A DNA stretch of 64,000 nt from Odontesthes bonariensis (GCF_027942865.1 NC_134515.1:3604839-3668838), one strand, 5' to 3'; shown: positions 47,331-59,412, numbered from the stretch's first letter. Made by a program: numbers and translations. Notes: generated from the sequence alone by a model not told the origin.

Positions 47331-48540
47331 TTAAAGAGATGCAGCACACCGGCTGCTGGATCAGGGAGATGCTTTCACCTATGAATGAATATCTGATCAA
47401 AGAGAAGACAGCAGAGCGCCTGCAGAACGGGGCGTGGTTTAACATTTGGCAGGGTTAAAGGTTAACTGCGACTGGTGCTTGCCAGGTTTGAGGATTTTCA
47501 AAAAGTACCGTGGTCCAGATCAGGTCTGGGAGAACAAACGTCAGAGAGAGCAGGTTCACAATCATGGTCCTCCCCTCGCCATCCTCACAAGGTGTAGAAA
47601 GAAGCTTAGCGGGACTCAAAACTCTGCCACATGTCTCAGCCTGTCACCATGTTGCTGCAAAGGGACAGAAGTCATGCAGCCCTCTATTCTTCAACAGTCT
47701 GTGTAAATGGTTTGCAAGGATCAGGGAGACGCCAGAGTGGGTGGAGACACAAGTCCTGGTCTCAGTGTGGACAAAGTTTGTTAAGTTTCAGGGCTTCGTG
47801 TGATGATGTCTTTTGGTCCCAAACCCGATCAATGCACACCAGCAGACAGAGGTACTTCAATGACTGAACAATAAGGAATAAAAGAGCAACAATATATACT
47901 CACTCCCAAAAAAGACATGACTTTTCCTTTATTATTTGGCTTAGGAATCTGCTGGATAACCTGAATGCATTTTGGAAGGAGTTCTATAGCTTCGGTGATA
48001 AGAGATTTCCCAGAAAGGTCACCTGCTGCTGCACAAGCTGAAGCTCTGACACACTGGCTTTGTGTCCTCCAGCTGCAGGATGTTAGAGGAGTTTTAACAG
48101 TGTCGAGATCAACAACAGTGGAACACTGAGCATCAGGTGGAGATGGTCAAAGAATGGTCCAGTCCACCTCAACTGGTGGAGGCAGATGGCCGCCCTTCCT
48201 GAGTCTGGTTCTGCCACACGTTGGTGGTGTTGTCGCATCCCCTCAGGTGGCGTCTTATCAGACAGGTCATCTCTATCGTCTGGTCAAAGACTGGTGGAGC
48301 CGGCAGGCCACTCCCAGAATAGCATATGTCAACCCAGATATATCACACAGAATAAAAGACGTGCAGCCGTTCAGGAGTTGAACAGCACGTAGGCTTTAAA
48401 CATGAAAAACAAGCTGAATTCATCCATCAGCTGTACCTGCTGCGTTCTGCATCATCTTGGAGCATTTAACCTCCACATAGAGGCCTGATGTTGCTTTGGG
48501 GCTGCAGAACAACCACCACTGAAGTAAAAAAATTACTGAA
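47331..48540. other. Unassigned block in copy 2 only
   Basis: Replaces the Harbinger/Tc1 block found at the matching place in copy 1. At about 48097-48180 it has a fragment of the L2 LINE head also seen at 48967. It is followed by AGGCAGATGGCCGCCCTTCC, a common fish-repeat motif. Several plus-strand open stretches (for example 47446-47706) show no recognisable family, and no gene is called. Confidence 0.45.
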
Positions 48541-48544
48541 ACAA

Positions 48545-48873
48545 ATCATGTAGGTGCCCAGGTCCTGTGGCTGCAGAACCAGCCCAGATCATCAGCCCTC
48601 CACCACCGTGCTTGACAGCTGGTGTGAGGTGTTTGTGCTGATATGCTGTGTTTGGTTTCCTCCAAACGTGCTGCTGTGCATTATGAGCAAACATCTCCAC
48701 TTTGGTCTGCTCTGTCCAAAGGACATTGTTCCAGAAGTCTTGTGGTTTGTTCAGATGCAGCTTTGCAAACCTAAGCTGTGCTGCCATGTTCTTTTTAGAG
48801 AGAAGAGGCTTTCTCCTGCAGCCCTTCCACACAAGCCATACCTGTTCAGTCTGTTTCTAACTGTGCTGTCATG
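48545..48873 (-). mobile_element. Tc1/mariner transposase fragment B2
   Basis: The minus strand at 48832-48550 encodes the same Tc1 fragment (AQLRFAKLHLNKPQDFWNNVLW, GPGHL) without the Harbinger insertion. It is truncated at about 48545 by unrelated sequence and followed by one minisatellite unit (48874-48965). Confidence 0.75.
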
Positions 48874-48965
48874 ACCTTTAACCTTTAACATGCTGACTGA
48901 GGCCTGCAGAGTATGAGATGTAGCTCTTTGGGTTTCTGACCTTGGGGTGACCTTTGACCTTTAAC
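48874..48965. repeat. 75-bp minisatellite, about 1 unit
   Basis: Unit as at 13294, placed between the Tc1 fragment and the L2 LINE. Confidence 0.8.
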
Positions 48966-48966
48966 A

Positions 48967-50194
48967 GTGTCGAGATCAACAACAGTGGATCACTGAGTAT
49001 CAGGTGGAGATGGTCAAAGAATGGTCCAGTCCACCTCAACTGGTGGAATCATACTCCTCATACTTGGAGGAGCGGAGTTATTTTGTGACTATTGGAAGTT
49101 ATCAATCTGATCGAGTGGCTATGACTTGTGGAGTTCCTCTGGGGTCAGTTCTTGGACCCCTTCTGTTCACTCTATACATGCTGCCTCTGGGTCAAATTCT
49201 GAAGAACTCTAAAGTCAACTACCACAGCTATGCAGATGACACACAGATATATCTCGCACTGTCTCCAGATGACTGCAGTCCTATAGAGTCATTGTGCGAC
49301 TGCTTAGAGCAAGTCAAAAAGTGGATGAACCAAAATTTCCTTCAGTTAAATCAAGAAAAAACTGAGGTCATTGTGTTTGGCAACAAAGAGAAAAGGTTTG
49401 CTGTCAGTAAACATCTTGAGTCACTGTCTCTAGAAACTAAAGACCAAGTCCGGAACCTCGGCGTGCTGATAGACTCAGACCTGACCTTCAACAATCATAT
49501 CAAATCAGTCACCAAATCAGCCTTTTATCAACTTAAGAACATATCCAGAATGAAGGGTTTCATGTCCCAAACAGATCAGGGGAAGCTGATTCATGCTACA
49601 TGCTAATGCTAACGGTCTTCTGACTGGACTCGCCCAAAAGAGTCTCAAACAGCTGCAGCTCATTCAGAACGCTGCAGCCCGAGTTTTAACCAGAACAAAG
49701 AGATCACATCACATCACCCCAGTTCTCAAGTCTTTACATCGGCTCCCGGTCAGATACAGAATAGATTTTAAAGTTCTGGAATGGTTTAGGTCCAGAACAC
49801 ATGAATGACATGCAAGCAGAGTATAAACCCAGTAGAGCTCTGAGATCTACTGACTCAGGTCAGATAGTGGAGCCCAGAGTTCAAACTGGACCCGGTGAAG
49901 CAGCTTTTAGCTGTTATGCTGCACACAACTGGAACAAACTACCAGCAGAACTGAAATCAGACCCAACTGTAAGCACTTTTAAATCCAGGTTAAAAACATT
50001 TCTCTTTCGGTGTGCTTATGGTTGACTTTATATCTTTCTTTTTCCCCTCTTCTTTGATTGCTTTTAACTGTGTTTTTAATTTTTTCTCTTTAAATTGCTG
50101 CTTTATGCTGTTTTTTTTAAATGCCTTGTCTTTATGTAAAGCACATTGAGTTGCCTGTGGTATGAAATGCGCTATATAAATAAAGATGCCTTGC
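48967..50194 (+). mobile_element. L2-like LINE (copy 2)
   Basis: Plus-strand RT stretch 49004-49606 (200 codons) with [17 protein letters not shown] and YADDTQIY. It continues in another frame at 49593-49808 (QLIQNAAARVLTRT) and 49801-50025. A small deletion near 49595 removes the HAFISSRLDYC block kept in copy 1. It ends with the L2 tail and a minisatellite unit (50195-50262). It is truncated at the 5' side and inactive. Confidence 0.85.
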
Positions 50195-51182
50195 CTTTAA
50201 CATGCTGACTGAGGCCTGCAGAGTCTGAGATGCAGCTCTTTGGTTTCTGACCTTGGGGTGACGTTGCTGGGACGTCCACTCCTGGGAAGGTTGACAGTTG
50301 GAACTGGACAGGCAGGAAGAAACTGATTGAATGCTTTCTAACTTCCTTTACAAGTTAGATAAAATTTAACCATTTTTTTCCTGCCTGTCACGCTATGATC
50401 GTATCTGCTTGACCTGGGTTACCCTGACATAAAAAAAAAAGCCTTATGTAAGTTCTGCTCTGTATTAGAATTAAGAATAGACTGCAGGATATCTTTTTCC
50501 AGGGGGTTTGTTGGTTTCAGATTTCACTTTCTTTCCGGTGCAGCCTGTGCCGATGATGGTGCAGCAAAAAGATGTCATTAAGTCAATGAGCATCAGGACA
50601 AGAACTGCAAACAAGGGTCCAGTTGAATAGTCTAGTTATTAATATTATTATATTTTAATATTATTATTATTATTATTAATCGGTATTTAATCAACACCCA
50701 GGATGAGAGCTGTTTGAATTCTCCAAATGCTGAGGAAAGGAGCTCCAGTGTCTCCTTTATTATCTCCTTTAGCAAAGGATACACCGGCCATTGTTTATGG
50801 GAGAAAGGAGATAATTCTGTCCCATAATTCCTTGCGGCCTCAGCTTTCAGAATGACGATCAAATATTTATTTCCAGTCATTTTTTCATTCATGTCGACAA
50901 ATTCAACTTTCTAAAGAAACCCCTGTCTGTCCTTCAGTTCAGCAGTGCTTGGAGCTAAGAGTGAATGTCAGACTGTTGTTCACCATTTAAAATGTTTGGA
51001 AATGTGATAATTGGCATTAAAAGGACAGAAAATATTTTGGTTTGTTTTTCACAAAACTGTTTGGGAATGTTCAGCTGTGACAAAGAGGAAGAAACAAATG
51101 TTTCCTCATTCCAGGACAAAACACCTGACAGTGGTGCCGGTAATCTGTGAAAAGATTAAAAGATTGACACATTTTGAGAAAC
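50195..51182. other. Non-coding region upstream of CTL2
   Basis: Counterpart of 22972-23885: one minisatellite unit (50195-50262), the hairpin (about 50307-50390), the frameshifted hydrophobic stretch on the minus strand (50630-50480) and an AT tract (50640-50680). No gene is supported. Confidence 0.6.
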
Positions 51183-51190
51183 TATATAAA
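51183..51190 (+). promoter_or_regulatory. TATA box of CTL2 and 5' leader exon
   Basis: TATATAAA as in CTL1. The leader exon ends at 51271 (GCAAAG|GTAACA), and the ATG is at 51683 in the next exon. Confidence 0.7.
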
Positions 51191-51682
51191 GATCCATCCT
51201 CTCAGAGGTTTTGTACATCCTCTCTTCGTTTCAGAGGGTAGACTCGACTCACTGGACTGACTGCTGCAAAGGTAACACTTTAATGTTTCTATTCTTTCAG
51301 ATTTTTAACCACGTTTAATTTTTTATTGATGTAAATCTGAAACTAACAGAAATTATATGAATCGAGTTTCTCAAAACCAGACTAACAACCAGATAAGGTG
51401 GTTGGCGTTTGAATCGTTCCAGCATGTATTCACTCAAATGGGCCTCGGGGGTTTGTTCATGCTCTAAAGTTCAGTCTGTGTTCAATATGTCTGATGAAAT
51501 CCCACAGAGAAAGTTAGAAGCATCAGAATATCTTTAACATTTTCTCACACAGTCCACACCGTTGAACAGGCTTCATTCCACAACTGGATTCTCCTCCCAT
51601 GTGTGTGCAGTGGGACAAAGTCAGTGATTGTTCGTGTAACCGTGTAGATGTAACTTAATTTCATTTCTTTGTCTCTTCTCAG

Positions 51683-54600
51683 ATGGCTTCAGGTTTTAAC
51701 TTGGTTTTCTTCGGCTTCATCAGCAGCCTCTTGATTGTTCAGTGTGTGAGTATAATTAACTCTGTGTCACTTTCATGGCCATGTTAGCTTACCGAGGTAA
51801 AGACGGAAGCATTGATGTATATGTGCTCAGAAATGATTGACTTCATTGAAATTAAATGTGTATTCACAAAGTAATTTATTCAGATGAGTTCTATTTGTGT
51901 CACCAGTGAAAGGAATGCTACAGAACTGTAGCGTCCGCTCCATGACAGTATTAGCTTTGAATCACAGATCCTGCTCCAACAGATGACGTCAGCTTCATAA
52001 CTGCAGCTTTTTTAGCCTAAATATGGGAGAGGAATGTGATGGTTTTGAAAAGTACAAAGTCTTTACTGGTTTCAACCTGCTTTTGTATTCACAGAGATAT
52101 GTCCAGAAAGAAGATGATGAGCCAGGTTGGTAGTTATAATTTATTTACTGTTGAACAGCTGTTGGAGGATTTTGTGCAAATTTATGAAAAAATAAAAGAT
52201 TTTTATGACGGTTATGACAGTGAAAAGTGCAGCTTTGATCATGGGTCAAATGTTTCACTTATTATCTTCTGTCTAATACAACAACTGTGGCAGTTCCTCC
52301 TGGCTGTCCTCCTGGTTGGACGCAGTTCGGCTCTTGCTGTTTCATTTACTACCACACAGCAAAGGCTTGGATTGATGCAGAGGTATGTAACAGAGCGATA
52401 TCTTATTTATTTTTATATAAAGTTTATCTCTACTCAAAGTTCGCCACAAAAAATACACTTTTTGAATGAACTCTTCTCACTCTTGTCAGTGACGATGACA
52501 GATTCTTTAAAAAGTCTGAAATAAATAATCTTGTTTTCACTGTTAGAAATTGTTCAAAAACACTAAAGAATAAGTGCTGGAGTATTAAGGCCTCTTGATG
52601 AACTATAAGTTATGGCTCACTGTAATGGCTGAACTGATCATGAACAACAACATGTGGGCTATGAGCAAACACCTGGGAATGCTGGTGGATCAGTTTGTGG
52701 TTTGGTTCACTGCCATAAACTACGAGCAAAAGCTTTGATTCTGACCCAGGAAGACAAAAACATGACAGAGGATGCAGTGATCAGCAACTCTGACCTGATG
52801 AAAGAAAAAGGAAATTCCAACTTTAAACATTGCTGTATATTACACAGACTGGATTTTACACTTTGCACATTTACAATGAAATTAGGAAGAAACCTTTAAC
52901 ATAACAAGGTTTTTCTCATCATGATCACAAAGTGCTGCCTAAATTAGATTAACTAGCAAGTTATGTCCATGATGTTCCTCAAACTTGAAGGCACTTCTCC
53001 CTAAAATCTCTTTTTCCCCCACTCTGTTTTGATTATTAGCATGTTTGCATGGGAATTGGTGGGAATCTGGCTTCAATCCACTCTGCTGATGAGAACCTCT
53101 TCCTCAGTGACCTGGTTAAGAGAGTTACCGGCGTTCATCACCTTTTCTGGGTTGGAGGTTTTGACGCAGTCGCAGTAAGTTACACAGTGCAGTTTATCAA
53201 ATTAAGTTTTTACATAATGTGTGAGAGTATCTAACATTAAAGTGGAAGTTCGTTTTTTTTTTATTTAAAACCTGGACCTTATTTCTGGCATAAAATACGT
53301 TCATCTACTCAACGATAACAGTTTGGCGAAAGTCGGCGAAGGACAATATTTAGATCCCTCAGATCGGCGTATATCCATATAACGGGAGAGAACAGGGCAG
53401 AGACGATACAGCCTCTAAATAAGGCATTGTAGCGTTGGCACGTTATTAATTAATATTTACCTCGAAAATAGCAGGGGCACCACCTACCTACAATTTTAAT
53501 TTACGTTACAGTCAGGTAGGAAACTGTTACAATCTTACGATCCTGGTATATTAAATTATTAATTAATTAATACTCAATCTCATTAATTAATTAATACTCA
53601 ATCCCATTAATTCATTAATAATCAATTAATAATCAGTCTCATTCTGATTCGTACGTCCTGTTTGGAGTGGTAGTCGGCTTTAGTAACTGTCCGTGACGCT
53701 CTTAAATAGAGTAATACAAACATTTATTCAACATTGCACAGGTATATAGGTGTATAAACAATTGATAAAGAGACAGAAATTAGAATTATTGGTGACACTC
53801 AAAAGGGCATATAAGGGAAGAAAGGAGCAGGCCACTAACAGGGTTACCTATCAAAAATGTGACTAAATCTGGTTCGTAACACGGATATTGTGCCAACGGT
53901 CTTCTGCCCGCGGAGGTCTGCTCATTCGTCGCTTTCAGAGAAAGTTTTCATTTTATCCACGGCTTCAAAAGATCTCAAACCAGCACCTTACTTTGTCGTA
54001 GTAGCGTAAGGGATCCCGTGGTTCTTTCCTTCTGATGAGTTGGTGTCGAAGCGGTGTTCCCGTGGTAACCAGCGGGATGACGTAGAATCGACTTCTTCTT
54101 TATTCTTGGTCCTTGGATGAAGAGTGGCGGCTTGGCTGGGCTGTATGAGTTGGCACACACTCGCGTGTATTGGACCAGACTTTTATACAAAAGAAAGGGG
54201 AAGTCTAAAAAAATTGGGAATTAATAGTTACGGAGCAAAATAGAGCGTAAGGGATAAGAGAGACTAACAAAAGCAGATGAAAAAAGGAAGAGGCAAGAGG
54301 CAAGAGGCAAAAAGACAAGAGATAAGAGAGAGTAATTTCATGCGCGCCTCTCTTTTAAGCTGGAGATCACATGTCAGCTTTCGTCCAATCAGAGTTCAGC
54401 TGGCTTTTGACCCAAGGGAAAAAGGGGGGTTGACCACGCTGAATTCATGAGACAAAAAGGGGGAATTCCTGCTTCTTTCTTATACCATATTTAACCCATA
54501 TGACAGTGATTTTAGACAATATAATGTTCTTAACAGACAATAATGTTGCATACAAGCAGGCATAAACACACATATGAGCATTGACAGTTATCAGCATACA

Positions 54601-57600
54601 ATACTTCATATTATCATGATAGAAATGGTATGACAACTTTTGGTTACTGTTAACTAGAATAATCTGCAGCTCTTTGGTCAAATACCTGTGGAATTAACAC
54701 AATTGAATTATATGCATTGCACATAATGAGCACATTAAACATGACATAGTTGAGATTGTCTATTTCATTGGGTTGACATAGTGAAAAGTGTCCGTTATCC
54801 ATGTCCTTTGGGGGGCGCTGTGGCTCCACGAGAGGGATTCTCTTTAAAATCCAATATTCATAACTTGGTAAGTACTTAAGGTAAAAGAATGGCAAATGTT
54901 TCAAAATGATCTGTAGATTTGTCCAGTAATGATTTTCACACTTTCAGTCTACGGAAAGTGAGGTTTATAGTGGAATTTTCACTCTCTGAAAATAGGGCAG
55001 TGTGGCATTCCTTTGGTTGGTCCAGCAGGAGAGTTGAGCTTACATCTGCTTCCCTTATCAGGAGGTGTCCTACATAATTTATTATTCGTAGCTGGTCTGG
55101 GGGAGCGAAGACTCGGACACAAAGACCCCATTTGGTTGAATTAACATCTGGCTCCGTTATCTCCTTTGAGCTGATCCGTTGAGAGGGTCGTAAAGAGGGT
55201 ATGTTTCTTGATGTCAAGAAAGGTTGGATCTTTATGTAAACATCTCCGTGCTCTGTCTTTCCTGAGAGCACGCTACAGCATTATCCGTCTTTATTTCACC
55301 GATACTTTAAGACAGAGGTCTTCAACAGGGGGTCCGCGGAGGTACTGCGGGGGGTCACGAAATCTTTGTTTGATTAGACGATTTTTGACTTTTTTTTCTT
55401 CAAACAGTTTTTTCTCACAAATTGTGTGCAAACATGTGCCATCCACAGATGGTTTGAGGATTCATTGTCCCATCTACATGCATGTTTAAAGTTAAAATCT
55501 GTGGATTATTTGAATAGCTCAGTGTTGTATGCAAGATGTTTGCTTATAAATGGCAGTGGCACGGCCACCCTGTACCTTGCACATGTTTAAAATAAAAACA
55601 TGAATATTAACCTGTGTATTATTTGAATAGCTTAGTATTGAATGTACAATAACAGAGTAGCTATGTTTATACACGGCAATAGGCCCAGTTAAATATAAAA
55701 CACAATTGTATGCCATATAAATAGTAGGGGGGTCCCTGCTCCAACTCTCCATCAGTTTGGGGGTCCCTGGCCTGAAAAACGTTGAAGACCCCTGCTTTAA
55801 GACCAATGAATGAATGAACGCGTACTATTGCACTGTTAGCTCAGAACTGCCGTGTTGTTGTTGTTGTCGGGGGCTATCAGGGCTTTCTACATACGCATCT
55901 ACTGGGATGATGTCATCGACGCGCGCCGCTGCAGCACAGCTCATTCACTCCGGTAAAGACGTCCATCGTAATCAAAGTCGTCGTCCACGTCGTCAAAATC
56001 TGATAAATATCCTGCCATGTTGTACAAAACTAACAGCAGCAAACTCTGTGTGAAGTTAGCCGACCGTCACAGAGCACGGAGTGAATAAGCTGTGCTGCAG
56101 CGACGCCTCGATGATGTCATCCCACTGGACGTGTGCATGGAAAGCTTCCTATAAGCCCCCCAATAGCCCCCGATAACAACAACACAGCAGCTCTGAGCTA
56201 ACAGTGCAATAGTACGCTTTCATTCATTCATTGGTCTTAAAGTATTGGTGAAATAAAGACAGATAATGCCTTATTTAGAGGCTGTATTGTCTCTGCCCTG
56301 TTCTCTCCCGTTATATGGATATACGCCGATCTCCAGTGATCTAAATATCTTCCGAAGGACGCCGACTTTCACCAAACTGTTATCGGTGAGGATATGGACG
56401 TATTTTATGCCAGAAATAAGGTCCAGGTTTAAAAAAACAAACTCTTTTAATAAAATACAATTATTCATTTGTAATGTTTTGTTGACACATAACTCATCAA
56501 ACACACTCTTAATAAATGGTCTTTTATGAGGCAGCAGGTTGCAGCTTTGTTAAATCTGATTATATCATACTGTCATACATTTATCCATACTACACATTGT
56601 ATTTCCTCTTTCAGGAGGGAAGGTGGCAGTGGACTGATGGATCAGACTTTAACTACAGCAACTGGCTTAGTGGGCAGCCTACCAACCATGGAGGAAAAGA
56701 GCACTGTATTGATATCAATTATGGAGGTACAAACAGAGGTTCCACTACACTTTTATGGACAGCATATGGACACTGACAGTGTTCTCACTTTTTTTTTCAA
56801 CATCACATGAAGTCGCAGTGACAGCAGAATGTTTAAACATCCACACTTCATTTTCACTGATATGTGGACAAACTATTTACAGGAAATAACATGAAACTAA
56901 CTCATTCAACCTGCTGTAGGCTACGATGAACCCAGAGCACCATCATGGTTGGCCTGGACTTAAAATGGGTGCTGGCTTGAGCATAGTCAAACAAAGGAGG
57001 CTGCAGCAGAAGCAGGCGTCATTAGGCTTTGTGTTTTTGCCTCAGAAAGACAACTTTACATGTATTCATTTTGCTCTAAAGGCTGATCTCAGTTACCTGC
57101 TCTGTATAAAAAACACCTATTTGAGGGATTGGATCTGAATGAGTCCTAAATCCATCTCAACTGTGTTCACACCTGTTTTTAGAACTGTGAACCTGTGATT
57201 GGATCATGACGATCACATGTTCGCACCGAGTCTGAACAGGCCCACAGATTAGCTGCAGGCCAGCAGTCCGTAGCTCTGCAGTGTGCTGTAGCATCCAGAT
57301 AGCAAGTTATATGAAGTACAGTTTCAAGCTCATAGATGATGAGCACATGAGCCTGTAGAACAGCTAATTAATAACACACTCTCACCCCAAACTGGACAGG
57401 AGGTCTACTGCATGTGGTGTAGAGACGTGTTGCTATGAACTACTTAAGTTTCTGGTGCTCGTTCCCATGTTTAAATCTGTTAAAATGACAGACATCTTTC
57501 ACATTTTTCCATTTTTCAATAATGGAAAATATTTGCCTAACAAGAAACTTGGCACACATATAAGTATTTATTTTAAGATGTTTGATTTTTATTGAGATAT

Positions 57601-57851
57601 TTGGAGACATCCCAGCCCGCTTTGTGCTGTAGGGTCACAGTGTCGTGTTTAAGAAGCATTTGAAAATGTTCACAGACAGAGATACTCAACACACTCTTAT
57701 GCACTGCAACAGTAACAAGCTTGTGTAAAAACCTAAATTAATGCATGTTTCTGCATGTTTGTTTTTTCCAAAAAATCTCCAAACAGGAGGGTTCTGGAAC
57801 GATTTACCATGTCACCATGGAAGATCTTTCATTTGTGGCAAGAAGCTGTGA
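51683..57851 (+). CDS. Secreted C-type lectin, ladderlectin / type II AFP-like (CTL2)
   Basis: Paralogue of CTL1. Exons: 51683-51745, 52095-52125, 52294-52382, 53040-53174, 56615-56726 and 57787-57851, all GT-AG, totalling 495 bp and 164 aa. The signal exon is identical in sequence to CTL1. The lectin domain runs from [10 protein letters not shown] (36 on) to the C-terminus with WVGG, a QPT triplet (127-129) and WND (147-149). An additional cysteine at 46 lies next to the conserved C47 (Arg in CTL1), which could allow dimerisation or mispairing. Compared with CTL1, replacements greatly outnumber silent changes in exons 4-7. Intron 5 is enlarged to 3.4 kb by nested transposons but its splice sites are intact. 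AATAAA lies at 58032. The ligand is unknown; QPT departs from the known QPD galactose-type motif. Confidence 0.9.
53428..55277 (-). mobile_element. Solo LTR of an endogenous retro-element
   Basis: TGTAGCG...CGCTACA ends with 4-bp target duplication GCAT on both sides (53424-53427, 55278-55281). The uninterrupted arm of the foldback element confirms the empty site. A minus-strand TATAAAAG (54187-54180) and AATAAA (53728-53723) fit U3-R-U5 read on the minus strand. At 1.85 kb it is long for an LTR. No internal coding region, primer site or second LTR is present, so it is a recombined remnant. Confidence 0.8.
55313..55794. mobile_element. hAT MITE
   Basis: Ends CAGAGGTCTTCAAC / GTTGAAGACCCCTG with a perfect 8-bp target duplication CTTTAAGA (55305-55312, 55795-55802), the hAT signature. 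It is non-coding and inserted in the left arm of the foldback element. Confidence 0.9.
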
Positions 57852-58031
57852 TGCATCCGGCCATGTCAGCAACAAGGATAATCTCTGGCCTCATCACTCT
57901 TTTCTGTTCTAATCAAACACTTCCAGATTAACACAGAGCAACAGAGCTCTTATGATTATGATTTCTGATTTTTTTCATCACATATTAACTCTGCATTTAT
58001 TAATTCGACTGTAGACTTTATCTGCACGTTC

Positions 58032-58037
58032 AATAAA
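58032..58037 (+). other. Polyadenylation signal of CTL2
   Basis: AATAAA downstream of the CTL2 stop, conserved with CTL1. Confidence 0.75.
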
Positions 58038-58254
58038 AATCCTCCAAATGCTGTTCTGAATCACTCTGTTCTGTGGTTTCTTGTGTCCTTTCTATGGTTT
58101 TATGTTTTTGGTGCAGCTGGCTGAAGGCTTCTGTGTGAAGATGTAACACTTCATGATACTTGAGAGAATTGAATCATAGTTTGTCCAACCATATATACAG
58201 TAGATGTGGTAGACCCCAGCCTCTACTGTTCTTGAGCTGCCATGATTAGTGCCT

Positions 58255-58480
58255 GTCTGTAAGAACAGTCTTTTTTAGCCACTGATAGGACCACTTCTTC
58301 AATCTGCCGTTAGTATAAACTGTGCAGAGGCTTATCCTTCCTTCCATGATGGTTCCTCCACTTCCTCCTTGCCTCCCCAGGGTTTCAGCTGCCTGAGACA
58401 TTCACTAAGTAGCTCATCACTGGGGGCCATCTTCCTGATGTATTCCTGGATATTTGTTGTTTTATCCTGGATAGTAGCTC
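58255..58480 (-). pseudogene. Rex6/R4-like LINE fragment (downstream half)
   Basis: The minus strand reads VRATIQDKTTNIQEYIRKM then APSDELLSECLRQ, post-RT sequence of a Rex6/R4-type LINE protein. It is separated from its upstream half at 60337-60660 by the TIR element 58484-60336. It is inactive. Confidence 0.65.
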
Positions 58481-58531
58481 TAACGGTGCGTTCACACCAG
58501 ACGCGGTCGGGCGACGCGATTACATACAAAC

Positions 58532-59071
58532 GGTAGGCGTCCACTATTCCGGCACGTCAAGCCGTATCCAACGCATTCAATTCATTTTCAATGAAATCCG
58601 GCCGATCGTTGTCGCCGTGCTCGCAAAGCATGCTGGGATTCCGGCACGGCGAGCGGCGGACCTGCGGCACGTCAAAAAGTTGGGCTCGGCTGAACTTTAT
58701 GCAAATTTGCCACGGCAGACGGAGTGCGTTATCCAATGACAGTAGATCATGTGATCTCCTGTGTTGCAGCGGCAGCAGCAGCACAGCAGCTCTCCTCGCT
58801 CGCAGATCCACACCCATGGTGAAATACGAAATAATGTTCCATTGCTGACGATTTATACACATTCATTTCCCTCCAAAACTCAAATTTTTAGAGGGAGAAA
58901 CTTCGGTTGGTTAATATCACAAGTTATTTACTTTCCCCCGGAGCCCGTATGTTCTATCTACAACTTCGTATACAAGCCCCTCTGTACATGCCCACTGCAG
59001 TAGCAACACGGCGAGACTAGGCATCCGATCCGGCGAGTTACGTTGACGTGCCGGAATAGTGGACAGCTACC
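58532..59071. mobile_element. Nested MITE with CCACTATTCCGGCACGTCAA ends
   Basis: Inverted ends GGTAGGCGTCCACTATTCC / GGAATAGTGGACAGCTACC, flanked by CAAAC / CAAAG, a likely 5-bp target duplication with one mismatch. It is non-coding; open stretches on both strands lack known domains. Confidence 0.7.
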
Positions 59072-59412
59072 CAAAGTCAATGCAAAGACGCGATTAGACG
59101 CGGATTCGAGCCGGCGGCGCGATGAGGCGGTGCGGTGATGCGGTGGCCGCCGCGCGAGTGAAAATATGCGATTCGCGCGAGTTCAAAAAATCCAACTTTG
59201 GCGAAATATTCGCGCCAGACAGCCTATCAGCGTTGAGATTTTGGACGACAGTGACGTGGAGACAGATGGACAGGCGCTGTCTGTGACATGCAGATGGGAC
59301 TGCAGATGGAAATTAGCTTCTAAGCTACAATCTGGTGCAGGTCATCTCTTTACTTTGTAATTAATGTACTTTGCACATGGTCCCTGACAAAATAAAATAA
59401 AAAAATTAAATC

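Larger units (their letters stand above)
53240..56452. mobile_element. Foldback TIR element in CTL2 intron 5
   Basis: Two inverted arms of about 350 bp (right arm 56452-56064; left arm 53240-53427 continuing at 55282 and again at 55803-55958) surround a loop of about 100 bp. The left arm is interrupted by a solo LTR and a hAT MITE. Without these the element is about 0.87 kb. The loop encodes a short acidic minus-strand peptide (56018 down, [19 protein letters not shown]) that may be the relic first exon of a parent transposon. CTL1 has the empty site near 27315. The ends and target duplication are not exact. Confidence 0.75.
30425..58139. repeat. Tandem segmental duplication, copy 2
   Basis: Second copy of the lectin cassette, with RBL2 on the minus strand and CTL2 on the plus strand. 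The start-to-start period is 30424 bp. It differs from copy 1 by an extra piggyBac-like element (38069-39262), a different middle block (47330-48540), loss of the Harbinger copy in CTL intron 4, and a large nested insertion in CTL intron 5. Confidence 0.95.
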
